DNA of 20,608 nucleotides. It comes from Burkholderiaceae bacterium. Its GTDB lineage: Bacteria > Pseudomonadota > Gammaproteobacteria > Burkholderiales > Burkholderiaceae. Location of the stretch: assembly GCA_947457745.1 (NCBI GenBank), contig CANGWT010000009.1:1-20608 (forward strand). The letters run 5' to 3'. Within the stretch, counting starts at the first letter, position 1; every line of letters begins with the position of its first letter. The position numbers were made by a program, and so were the translations under genes. Below are positions 7,302-14,455 of this stretch, piece after piece. The notes under the pieces were generated by a model. That model did not search any database and was not told the origin of the DNA. It saw only the letters and a list, made by a program, of their open reading frames with translations.

Positions 7302-10300
7302 TGCGGAACAAACGCATCCAAGGGCTCGCTCCGCCAGGCGTATCCAACCATTCCTTTGGTGCCCAACTCATCTGCACAGCCCTGAATACCCGCTCAGGAT
7401 GCGGCATCATCACGGTGAATCGACCATCCGGCGTAGTGACTCCTGTCAGGCCACCGGGCGAACCATTCGGGTTCATTGGGTAGGTTTCAGTTGGACTGCC
7501 TTGGTGATCTACAAATCGAAGTGCCGCCAATCCTTGTTTCTGCAAAATCTTTAAGCTACCCTGCTGGCTAAAGTTAGCAAAACCTTCGCCATGCGCAATA
7601 GCAATCGGCAACTGACTACCCGTCATACCTTGCGTAAAGATTGAAGGTGAGGCCATCACCTCAGCCATGACCAAGCGAGCTTCATATTGCTCGGACTGAT
7701 TACGCGTAAATTTAGGCCAAGCTTCTGCACCTGGAATAATCTCAGCTAGATTGCTCATCATTTGGCAACCATTACAAACACCTAGCGCAAAGCTATCCTG
7801 GCGGCTAAAGAATATAGAGAACTGATCGCGTAACTGACTATTAAATAGAATAGTCTTTGCCCAGCCTTCACCCGCACCCAATACATCTCCATAGCTAAAT
7901 CCACCACAGGCGATCAGACCACGGAAATCATCTAACTTGGATTTACCAGAAAGCAAATCGGACATGTGCACGTCATGGCTGTCAAACCCTGCCCAGTTCA
8001 TGGCGTAGGCCATCTCCACATGGGAGTTAACGCCCTGCTCGCGCAAGATAGCGACTTTTGGTCGAGCATTCTGACTGATGAATGGCGCCGCAACATCATC
8101 TGCAATATCGAACGTTAACTTGGGAGACATTCCTGCATCAGCAACATTATCGAGTAGCGAAAACTCACTATCAGCGCAGTCTGGGTTATCACGTAAGCGA
8201 GCAATCTGATAACTGGTGTTAGCCCACATCTTTTGAAGTATTTCACGTGGCTCTGTAAAGATATTTTTGGCATCACGCCAAATTTCAATACGGCCATTGT
8301 TATTAGGCTTTGCAATCACATGACTATATGCACTGAGGTTCAATTTACGAAGAACGGCAAATACCGCATCACGATCCGTTTTACGAATCTGAATCACTGC
8401 GCCGAGCTCTTCGTTAAATAATGCGCGCATGGTCTGCTCATGACGAAGGCCAGATACTTGCTCTGCCCAGTTCTTAGCATCACCCCAATCAGCCTCTTGC
8501 TCAACATCTACCGCAATCATGTCGACATTGATGGAGATGCCGGTGTGTGATGCAAAAGCCATCTCTGCGATACAGGCAAATAAACCACCATCAGAGCGAT
8601 CGTGATATGCCAGTAATTGATTGCCTTTACGCAACTCGATTACCGCGGCGGCCAGTGCTTTGAGATCTTCTGGGTGATCTACATTGGGAGCTGCTTTACC
8701 AGACTGATTGAGCACTTGAGCCAGGATACTTCCCGCCATACGGTTTTTACCGCGACCCAAATCAATCAAAATCAATTCGGTTTCTAAAGCTACACCAAAC
8801 TCATCTTGAAGTTTTAGCAAAGGTGTTGTTGTTTTACGAACGTCCTGAACTGCTGCAAAAGCAGAGATGATTAGTGAAACTGGAGAAACTACTTTTTTAG
8901 CTTGATCACCCTCTTGCCATGCTGTTGCCATGGATAAGGAGTCTTTGCCAACAGGAATAGAAATTCCCAGGGCTGGACATAAATCCATGCCAATCGCTTT
9001 AACTGAGTCATATAGCTTTGCATCCTCACCAGGTGAGCCACAAGCGGCCATCCAATTAGCAGAGAGCTTAACGTCCTCTAAGCGACGAATATCTGCAGCC
9101 AATACATTGGTAATGGCTTCACCTACAGCCATTTTCGCGGCAGCTGGTGCATCGATCACGGCTAATGGAGTGCGCTCACCCATCGACATGGCTTCACCGC
9201 GATAGCCTTTGTAATCCATCAAGGTAACAGCACAGTCAGCCACAGGCACTTGCCAAGGACCTACAAAGGGGTCGCGCGCGTTGAGGCCACCGACGGTACG
9301 GTCACCAATAGTAATTAAGAATGACTTACTGGCAACAGTAGGTTGCTGTAAAACCCAAGCAATACATTGCGCAAGATCAGCGTCAGTAACATCTAGCTCT
9401 TCAAATTCTTGAGCAACGCGCTTTACATCACGATGCATGCGTGGAGGCTTTCCAAGCAATACCTCCATTGGCATATCAATTGGCATGGCAGCATCACTAC
9501 CAGCAACTTCTTTGCTATCACTTAACTGAAGTTGACGCTCTATTGTGGCTTCACCGACTACGGCAAATGGGCAACGCTCGCGCTCACATAGAGACTTGAA
9601 AAGCTCCAAGTCTTTAGATTCAATTGCGAGAACATAGCGCTCTTGAGATTCATTGCACCAAATTTCTGCAGGGCTCATACCGCTCTCTTCTAGCGGTACT
9701 TTTCGTAATTGAAATTGCGCCCCTAAACCAGCGCCATCAGCAAGCTCTGGGAATGCATTTGATACACCCCCAGCACCAACGTCATGAATCGAAACAATCG
9801 GGTTGTTTGTACCCATGGTAATGCAGGAGTTAATCACCTCTTGCGCACGACGTTCCATTTCTGGGTTACCGCGTTGGACTGAATCAAAATCTAAATCTGC
9901 AGTATTAGTACCGGTTGCAACAGAACTACCCGTTGCGCCACCCATACCAATACGCATACCAGGACCACCTAATTGAATAAACAAGTGTCCCGCTTTAATT
10001 TGTTTCTTTGCCGTGTGGATAGAGTCAATACTACCAATACCACCTGCAATCATGATGGGCTTGTGATAACCGCGACGAACACCCTCTAAGGTTTGTTCGA
10101 ATACGCGGAAATAACCACCCAAAATAGGGCGACCGAATTCATTATTAAATGCGGCACCACCCAACGGGCCATCAATCATGATTTGGAGAGGTGTAGCAAT
10201 GCGCTCAGGCTTGCCGTATTTCTCAGCTTCCCATGGTAAATCAGTGCCCGGAATATTGAGGTTGGAGACAGTGAAGCCAGTGAGGCCCGCCTTAGGGCGT

Positions 10301-11313
10301 CCACCTACACCTGTTGCACCCTCGTCTCGAATCTCACCGCCAGCTCCAGTAGAGGCGCCTTGGAATGGTGCAATTGCTGTGGGATGATTATGCGTTTCCA
10401 CCTTCATTAAGGTGTGAACTAGTCGCATGTCTTTTTCATAACGACGATCTTGACCTTTAGGTGACCAAGTTTCCGATTCAGCTCCTACCATCACCGCTGA
10501 GTTATCAGAGTAGGCAACAATGGTGCCTTCAGGCTGCAGTTGATGTGTATTGCGAATCATCGCAAATAAGGATTTTTCCTGATCATCGCCATCAATGGTC
10601 CAACTGGAATTAAATATCTTGTGACGGCAGTGCTCACTGTTCGCCTGTGCAAACATAATCAACTCAACATCACTTGGATTACGCATTAAACGTATAAAGT
10701 TCTCAACTAAATAAAGCACCTCATCTTCAGAGAGTGCGAGACCCAGTTCTTGGTTAGCTTTATCTAATGCAGATCTACCCTCAGTAAGCACAGGGATTCG
10801 TACCAAAGGTTTGTCGGGAAGAGATTGGTACAAAGCGCTTGCTTCATTAACATCGCAGATGATAACTTCCGTCATCCGATCATGAAGAGCGGCTAATACC
10901 AGTTGCTCTTGTTCCGTGCTGAGCGTTTTTTTACCTTGCCACGCGTATTGAATACCTCGCTCAATACGTAAAATTTGAAGACCACATTGACGAGCAATAT
11001 CCGTAGCTTTACTAGCCCATGGTGAGACTGTGCCAAAACGGGGAATCGAAATCGCAGATTGTTTGTCAGAAGCCTTACTGAATATAGAGCCGCCAACCTT
11101 CATTACCGACACAAAAGGCTGGCCGTAAGTCAGCAGACTTTCGAGCACCTCTCTGTCTTTGGCATTGAGTTGAGACTCAGACCAAATGAAATGAAGGAAT
11201 TGAGCCTCAATGGACTCAAGTTGAATTCCTTGGGCTGCAAGCGAAGCTAAAAGTCGCTGTTGGCGGAAGGCAGAAAGGGCATTTGCCCCGAGCAAACAAC
11301 AGAATGATGACAT
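7279..11313 (-). CDS. purL: Phosphoribosylformylglycinamidine synthase, single-chain form
   Basis: This is the large one-polypeptide FGAM synthetase typical of beta- and gammaproteobacteria (1344 residues here, about 1295 in E. coli). It converts formylglycinamide ribotide, ATP and glutamine to formylglycinamidine ribotide, the fourth step of purine synthesis. Domains in order: a PurS-like N-terminal domain (about 1-150), a linker, two AIRS-like halves (VETHNHPTAIAPFQGASTGAGGEIRD is in the first), and a class I glutaminase from about residue 1084. The glutaminase carries GGFSYGDVLGAGEG, the nucleophile in GVCNGCQ (Cys1180) and PHPE (His1305, Glu1307). The N-terminal SSFCCLLGANALSAFR aligns with the E. 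coli start, supporting this ATG. It begins 22 bp after the ABC ATPase stop. There is no Shine-Dalgarno; instead TATAAT lies just upstream. Confidence 0.97.
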   Translation of the reverse strand: MSSFCCLLGANALSAFRQQRLLASLAAQGIQLESIEAQFLHFIWSESQLNAKDREVLESLLTYGQPFVSVMKVGGSIFSKASDKQSAISIPRFGTVSPWASKATDIARQCGLQILRIERGIQYAWQGKKTLSTEQEQLVLAALHDRMTEVIICDVNEASALYQSLPDKPLVRIPVLTEGRSALDKANQELGLALSEDEVLYLVENFIRLMRNPSDVELIMFAQANSEHCRHKIFNSSWTIDGDDQEKSLFAMIRNTHQLQPEGTIVAYSDNSAVMVGAESETWSPKGQDRRYEKDMRLVHTLMKVETHNHPTAIAPFQGASTGAGGEIRDEGATGVGGRPKAGLTGFTVSNLNIPGTDLPWEAEKYGKPERIATPLQIMIDGPLGGAAFNNEFGRPILGGYFRVFEQTLEGVRRGYHKPIMIAGGIGSIDSIHTAKKQIKAGHLFIQLGGPGMRIGMGGATGSSVATGTNTADLDFDSVQRGNPEMERRAQEVINSCITMGTNNPIVSIHDVGAGGVSNAFPELADGAGLGAQFQLRKVPLEESGMSPAEIWCNESQERYVLAIESKDLELFKSLCERERCPFAVVGEATIERQLQLSDSKEVAGSDAAMPIDMPMEVLLGKPPRMHRDVKRVAQEFEELDVTDADLAQCIAWVLQQPTVASKSFLITIGDRTVGGLNARDPFVGPWQVPVADCAVTLMDYKGYRGEAMSMGERTPLAVIDAPAAAKMAVGEAITNVLAADIRRLEDVKLSANWMAACGSPGEDAKLYDSVKAIGMDLCPALGISIPVGKDSLSMATAWQEGDQAKKVVSPVSLIISAFAAVQDVRKTTTPLLKLQDEFGVALETELILIDLGRGKNRMAGSILAQVLNQSGKAAPNVDHPEDLKALAAAVIELRKGNQLLAYHDRSDGGLFACIAEMAFASHTGISINVDMIAVDVEQEADWGDAKNWAEQVSGLRHEQTMRALFNEELGAVIQIRKTDRDAVFAVLRKLNLSAYSHVIAKPNNNGRIEIWRDAKNIFTEPREILQKMWANTSYQIARLRDNPDCADSEFSLLDNVADAGMSPKLTFDIADDVAAPFISQNARPKVAILREQGVNSHVEMAYAMNWAGFDSHDVHMSDLLSGKSKLDDFRGLIACGGFSYGDVLGAGEGWAKTILFNSQLRDQFSIFFSRQDSFALGVCNGCQMMSNLAEIIPGAEAWPKFTRNQSEQYEARLVMAEVMASPSIFTQGMTGSQLPIAIAHGEGFANFSQQGSLKILQKQGLAALRFVDHQGSPTETYPMNPNGSPGGLTGVTTPDGRFTVMMPHPERVFRAVQMSWAPKEWLDTPGGASPWMRLFRNARVWAQ

Positions 11314-11319
11314 GCCAAG

Positions 11320-11325
11320 ATTATA
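11320..11325 (-). promoter_or_regulatory. TATAAT box immediately before purL
   Basis: A perfect -10 hexamer on the minus strand ends six bases before the purL ATG, so initiation seven bases downstream would coincide with the A of the start codon. No convincing -35 is present 16-18 bp upstream. Just before it lies a small inverted repeat GGTTT/AAACC (11327-11341) overlapping the ATPase stop codon. Promoter function is inferred from position only. Confidence 0.3.
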
Positions 11326-11334
11326 AGGTTTTGA

Positions 11335-12015
11335 TTAAACCAATCGTCCGCCATGTAGGCTCAATTGACGTGCGCACCGAGCAGCTAAGGCTGGATCGTG
11401 GGTCACCAAAATTAGTGTGGAGGAATTTTCCCGATTCAGCTCAAAAAGGAGCTCGATCACCCTATTTCCGCTGGCCTCATCTAGGCTTCCGGTGGGTTCA
11501 TCAGCAAACAGGATAGCTGGCTTGTTAATAAAGGCTCGGGCTAGTGCAACACGCTGCTGTTCGCCCCCAGAAAGGGTTTTGGGAAAATGATTGGCTCTTG
11601 GAGTTAAGCCAACCTTTTCTAGCCACTCCAGGGCAGACAGGCGAGCTTCAGCCTGAGGTTTCCCAGCAATCTCAAGAGGGAGCATCACATTCTCCAGAGC
11701 AGTCAGATGAGGCAAGAGCTGAAATGATTGAAAGACAAAGCCAACTAACTGGCCACGTAAGCGTGCCCTGCCATCTTCATCTAGCAAGTTGAGGTTTTGC
11801 CCCATGAGGTCAATTTGCCCAGCGCTTGGCAGATCTAATCCAGCCAGCAGGCTTAACAAAGTACTTTTTCCAGAGCCTGAAGCCCCCACAATGGCCACAC
11901 TTTCCCCTTGCTCGATCTGAAAGCTCAGGTCGTGCAAAATACTCAGGTTGCCATCAGCCGTATTAACCAGCTTGCTTACACGATCGGCAACAATCGAATT
12001 AGACTGTTTGTTCAT
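11335..12015 (-). CDS. ABC transporter ATP-binding protein, YbbA/LolD type
   Basis: This 226-residue protein is a complete ABC ATPase of the MacB/LolD/YbbA class, which drives lipoprotein release or periplasmic extrusion rather than ordinary import. It shows Walker A GASGSGKST (44-52), the Q-loop glutamine in VFQS (96), the signature LSGGEQQR (148-155), Walker B ILFADEP (168-174) and the switch histidine in VTHD (206). Being divergent from a tesA homologue is exactly the ybbA arrangement of E. coli, which is my reason for preferring YbbA over LolD. The expected permease partner (YbbP, or LolC/E) is not next to it: purL follows directly on the same strand. Its ATG directly abuts a possible ATG of the opposite gene, so its promoter must lie inside tesA. 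The exact substrate is unknown. Confidence 0.9.
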   Translation of the reverse strand: MNKQSNSIVADRVSKLVNTADGNLSILHDLSFQIEQGESVAIVGASGSGKSTLLSLLAGLDLPSAGQIDLMGQNLNLLDEDGRARLRGQLVGFVFQSFQLLPHLTALENVMLPLEIAGKPQAEARLSALEWLEKVGLTPRANHFPKTLSGGEQQRVALARAFINKPAILFADEPTGSLDEASGNRVIELLFELNRENSSTLILVTHDPALAARCARQLSLHGGRLV

Positions 12016-12039
12016 ATGAAAATTTTCAAGAATGGGGAA

Positions 12040-12690
12040 ATGCAGACTCAGCTTTTAATCGCTAATAAATTCATTACGGGTCTATTTTGCCTCTTAATGA
12101 GTATTTGTTCTTGGGCCCAAGTAAAGCCTGTCATTCTGGTATTGGGCGATAGTCTTTCGGCGGAATATGGTCTACCGCGTGGAACTGGCTGGGTTACGCT
12201 GCTTGAAGCGGAGCTTGGAAAAGATAAAAGTCCTTGGAGCGTATTTAATGCCAGTATTAGCGGTGAGACTAGCTCAGGTGGATTAACCCGCCTCCCTGCA
12301 CTCTTGAACCAGAAAAAACCAGGGGTCGTCCTGATCGAGTTAGGTGCAAACGATGCTTTGCGCGGATTACCCATAAATCAAACAGAAACCAATCTACGTC
12401 AGATGATTCAGATGAGCAAGAAATCCGGCGCCAAGGTATTGCTCTGTGGCATTCAGATTCCATCAAATTATGGCCAAACTTACACCAAGGAATTTAAACA
12501 GATCTATCCTCAGTTAGCCAGTCAAGAGCGAATTGAGTTGCTACCTTTCTTTTTAGAGGGCGTTGCCACTAAACCAGAATTATTTCAGGCGGATCGACTG
12601 CACCCAAATGAAGAAGCGCAAAGCATTATCTTTAAAAACGTATGGGGCTCAATGGCCCCATATAGAAACTTGCTAAAAAAATTACCTTAG
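12040..12690 (+). CDS. tesA: TesA-like periplasmic SGNH esterase (arylesterase / acyl-CoA thioesterase I / lysophospholipase L1)
   Basis: The 216-residue product is an SGNH/GDSL hydrolase close in length to E. coli TesA (208). An N-terminal signal peptide (positive Lys10, hydrophobic 11-23, likely cleavage after SWA at residue 26) sends it to the periplasm. Block I is LGDSLS with the nucleophile Ser38, block II SGETSSGG supplies Gly75, block III GANDALRG supplies Asn104, and block V DRLHP supplies Asp185 and His188, so the catalytic set is complete. Family members hydrolyse thioesters, aryl esters and lysophospholipids. I chose ATG 12040, preceded by GGGGAA with tight spacing; ATG 12016 adds eight residues, directly abuts the divergent ATPase start and has no Shine-Dalgarno. 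The 3' end lies one base from the stop of the convergent ppiD-like gene. Confidence 0.92.
   Translation: MQTQLLIANKFITGLFCLLMSICSWAQVKPVILVLGDSLSAEYGLPRGTGWVTLLEAELGKDKSPWSVFNASISGETSSGGLTRLPALLNQKKPGVVLIELGANDALRGLPINQTETNLRQMIQMSKKSGAKVLLCGIQIPSNYGQTYTKEFKQIYPQLASQERIELLPFFLEGVATKPELFQADRLHPNEEAQSIIFKNVWGSMAPYRNLLKKLP
12634..12662 (-). terminator. Intrinsic terminator of the ppiD-like gene, nested in the tesA 3' coding region
   Basis: Reading the minus strand, a perfect 8-bp stem TATGGGGC / GCCCCATA with the six-base loop CATTGA is followed by CGTTTTT. It begins 29 bp after the ppiD-like stop codon. Because the two convergent genes are separated by one base, the terminator sits entirely inside tesA codons. 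In the tesA direction the same hairpin has no U-tract, so it should act only on the minus strand. Confidence 0.8.
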
Positions 12691-12691
12691 C

Positions 12692-14158
12692 TTAGCTTCC
12701 CGCACTTCCCGAGCTTGCTTGCTTTAGTGGGTTAATTACCTTAACGCCAGCGCTATTGCGCCAGTAGCCCATAAAGCCGGCAAACTCTGACTGCGCAGCC
12801 AACGCTTGAATCTGCTGCGCTTGTGCTTTATAAACTTTAGGATCTACTACTGTCGGTTGACGCACCTGATCGATGCGATAAATTATGCTTCCAACACCTG
12901 GGTTGGTAACCGAAACTACAGCCGGTAATTTACTTGGGTTTACGGCCATAACCTCATCCATAGATGGGCCCACTAAGCTACCTGGCTTATTGCGTGAAAT
13001 CCAGTTTGCACTACTAAAACCAGCAATATCTTTTGGATCCTTTTCAAGGGCAGTCAATCTCTCATGAGCAGCAGTAACCGCCAGCTTCTCAGCGGCACGT
13101 TGACTCACTTGACGCTTCACTTCTGCCGCAACATCTTTATAAGGTAAAACTTGTGCTGGATAAAAAGTCACCACGCGAGCGGAAACAAATACACCGGGTG
13201 TTATTTGCACAGCCTCTGTGTTGCGCTTATTTTTAAGGGCGTCATCACCATAGAGCGACTGAACTACTTTGGCATTGGCCAAAGGATGATCTCTGGTCAC
13301 ACCAGCTGCACCACCACGTGTGACACCCTGCTGAGTTTGAATGCTGAGCTTTAACTTATCTGCGGCCGGTTTTAAGCTATCCGATTGGTCATAAGTGATA
13401 TTTGCAAACTGATCTGCTTTTTCATTAAAAGCCTTAGATTCCTCTTTCGGATCCGCCTTTAGCACAATGTATTCGACATCCATATATTCAGGACGTTCAA
13501 ATAACTTGGCATTAGTCTCATAAAAAGCCTGCAACTCTTCAGTACTTGGATTTACCTTAGCTAAATAATCTTTGGCATTGAACTGCAAAGTCTGAATCTG
13601 TCTTTCAGTTTCATATAAAGATGAAACTATTGCGGATAACTTTGGGCTGGCTAATTCTGTACGAGCAACTGAATTTACCAGCTGTTGAATTTTTAAATCA
13701 AAACTTTGGCCAGCATAAAACTGCTCTTCATTAATGCCATTACTAGCGAGCAACTGCTTAAAGCGCACATCATCAAATGTGCCATCTTGCCGATATAAAG
13801 CACGAATCTGTGGAATCTTTTGCAGGCTATTGACTAGCTCTTGCTTGCCCACTTGAAGGCGGAGGTCGCTGACAGCGAAACCGAGGATGCGCTGTTGCAA
13901 TAACTCGTTCAGGATGGCCTGACGAAATGGAAGACTTTGAGCAATCTGTGGATTTCCGCCAACTCGCTCAGCTTGACGTTTTGCAGCAGTATCAACCTCT
14001 TGCGCAGTAATGGGCTTGTCATTGACCTTAACAATGTCAGTTTCTTTATCCATAAATCCGGAGTAACTCGAGATACCGAACAAGGCGAAAGAAGGAACTA
14101 TGAATAGCATCAAAATAAACTGCAGAATTCTTTTGTGTTTACGTACTGAATCAAACAT
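12692..14158 (-). CDS. ppiD: PpiD/SurA-N-type periplasmic chaperone, apparently without its parvulin domain
   Basis: The 488-residue protein starts with a short basic segment (RKHKR) and one membrane helix (about residues 11-31), the inner-membrane anchor of PpiD. The SurA-N-like chaperone region follows (about 40-225: VNDKPITAQEVD, the FRQAILNELLQQRIL helix, TFDDVRFKQLLASNGINEEQF). The strand YMDVEYIVLKADP (225-237), which in PpiD leads into the parvulin peptidyl-prolyl isomerase domain, passes straight to KEESKAFNEKADQFANITYD, which normally lies after that domain. No GGDLG-like or GYHIIK-like parvulin motif is present anywhere. The length fits a loss of roughly 130 residues against E. coli PpiD (623). 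Position near lon matches PpiD. It likely assists proteins leaving SecYEG as a holdase; isomerase activity is not expected. Confidence 0.88.
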   Translation of the reverse strand: MFDSVRKHKRILQFILMLFIVPSFALFGISSYSGFMDKETDIVKVNDKPITAQEVDTAAKRQAERVGGNPQIAQSLPFRQAILNELLQQRILGFAVSDLRLQVGKQELVNSLQKIPQIRALYRQDGTFDDVRFKQLLASNGINEEQFYAGQSFDLKIQQLVNSVARTELASPKLSAIVSSLYETERQIQTLQFNAKDYLAKVNPSTEELQAFYETNAKLFERPEYMDVEYIVLKADPKEESKAFNEKADQFANITYDQSDSLKPAADKLKLSIQTQQGVTRGGAAGVTRDHPLANAKVVQSLYGDDALKNKRNTEAVQITPGVFVSARVVTFYPAQVLPYKDVAAEVKRQVSQRAAEKLAVTAAHERLTALEKDPKDIAGFSSANWISRNKPGSLVGPSMDEVMAVNPSKLPAVVSVTNPGVGSIIYRIDQVRQPTVVDPKVYKAQAQQIQALAAQSEFAGFMGYWRNSAGVKVINPLKQASSGSAGS

Positions 14159-14184
14159 AAATTAATCGCTCGAAAATGAAGTCA

Positions 14185-14214
14185 ATAATACGAGTGTACT
14201 AGGCGCAGAGTCTA
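14185..14214 (-). promoter_or_regulatory. Candidate promoter of the ppiD-like gene
   Basis: On the minus strand TAGACT (14214-14209, four of six -35 bases) is followed after 18 bp by TATTAT (14190-14185, five of six -10 bases). Initiation near 14178 would leave a leader of about 20 nt. The two hexamers are seen. Read-through from tRNA-Val is an alternative source of transcript. Confidence 0.35.
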
Positions 14215-14262
14215 GAAGGTACTAGAAAGCCTATTGGTGGGAAAAAATAGAAATGGGGAAAC

Positions 14263-14338
14263 TGGTGGGCGCTGACGGGATCGAACCGCCGACATTCTGC
14301 GTGTAAGGCAGACGCTCTACCATCTGAGCTAAGCGCCC
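14263..14338 (-). tRNA. tRNA-Val (anticodon UAC)
   Basis: A complete 76-nt tRNA including an encoded CCA end. The acceptor stem is GGGCGCT paired with AGCGCCC, the D stem is GCTC/GAGC, and the anticodon stem TCTGC/GCAGA encloses the loop CTTACAC, giving anticodon UAC (valine, GUA and GUG). The T arm carries GGTTCGATCC, with one G-U pair in the stem. It lies between lon and the ppiD-like gene on the same strand, with its own promoter upstream. Confidence 0.98.
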
Positions 14339-14366
14339 CAAATTAGTACAGACGAGATTGTAACCT

Positions 14367-14395
14367 AGTGTAGGAGTAAAAGAGGGATTCTTCAA
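14367..14395 (-). promoter_or_regulatory. Sigma70-type promoter of tRNA-Val
   Basis: On the minus strand TTGAAG (14395-14390) and TACACT (14372-14367) are separated by exactly 17 bp. Initiation near 14360 places the mature tRNA 5' end about 22 nt downstream. The spacing and both hexamers are good, so this is one of the more convincing promoters in the window. Confidence 0.6.
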
Positions 14396-14440
14396 CAAAG
14401 TGGGTCGTAATAAACCATTCAATCTGACTAAAAATCCCTC
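14378..14440 (-). terminator. Weak terminator-like inverted repeat after lon
   Basis: On the minus strand GAGGGATT (14440-14433), 15 bases after the lon stop, is repeated inverted as AATCCCTC (14389-14382) followed by TTTT. The eight base pairs are exact but enclose a 43-nt loop, far larger than in ordinary intrinsic terminators. It might cap the lon mRNA 3' end, or be chance. The second arm lies in the spacer of the tRNA-Val promoter. Confidence 0.25.
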
Positions 14441-14455
14441 AAATATCCGATAGCA

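Noticed and set aside
11908..12039. Extended N-terminus for the TesA-like protein from TTG 11908
   Set aside because: It overlaps the divergent ATPase gene by more than 100 bp and would bury the signal peptide; ATG 12040 or 12016 gives a normal secreted protein.
14231..14422. Open frame across tRNA-Val
   Set aside because: The tRNA fold is complete and unambiguous; peptides such as GRLAQMVERLPYTQNVGGSIPSAP-like translations are a well-known artefact of tRNA genes.
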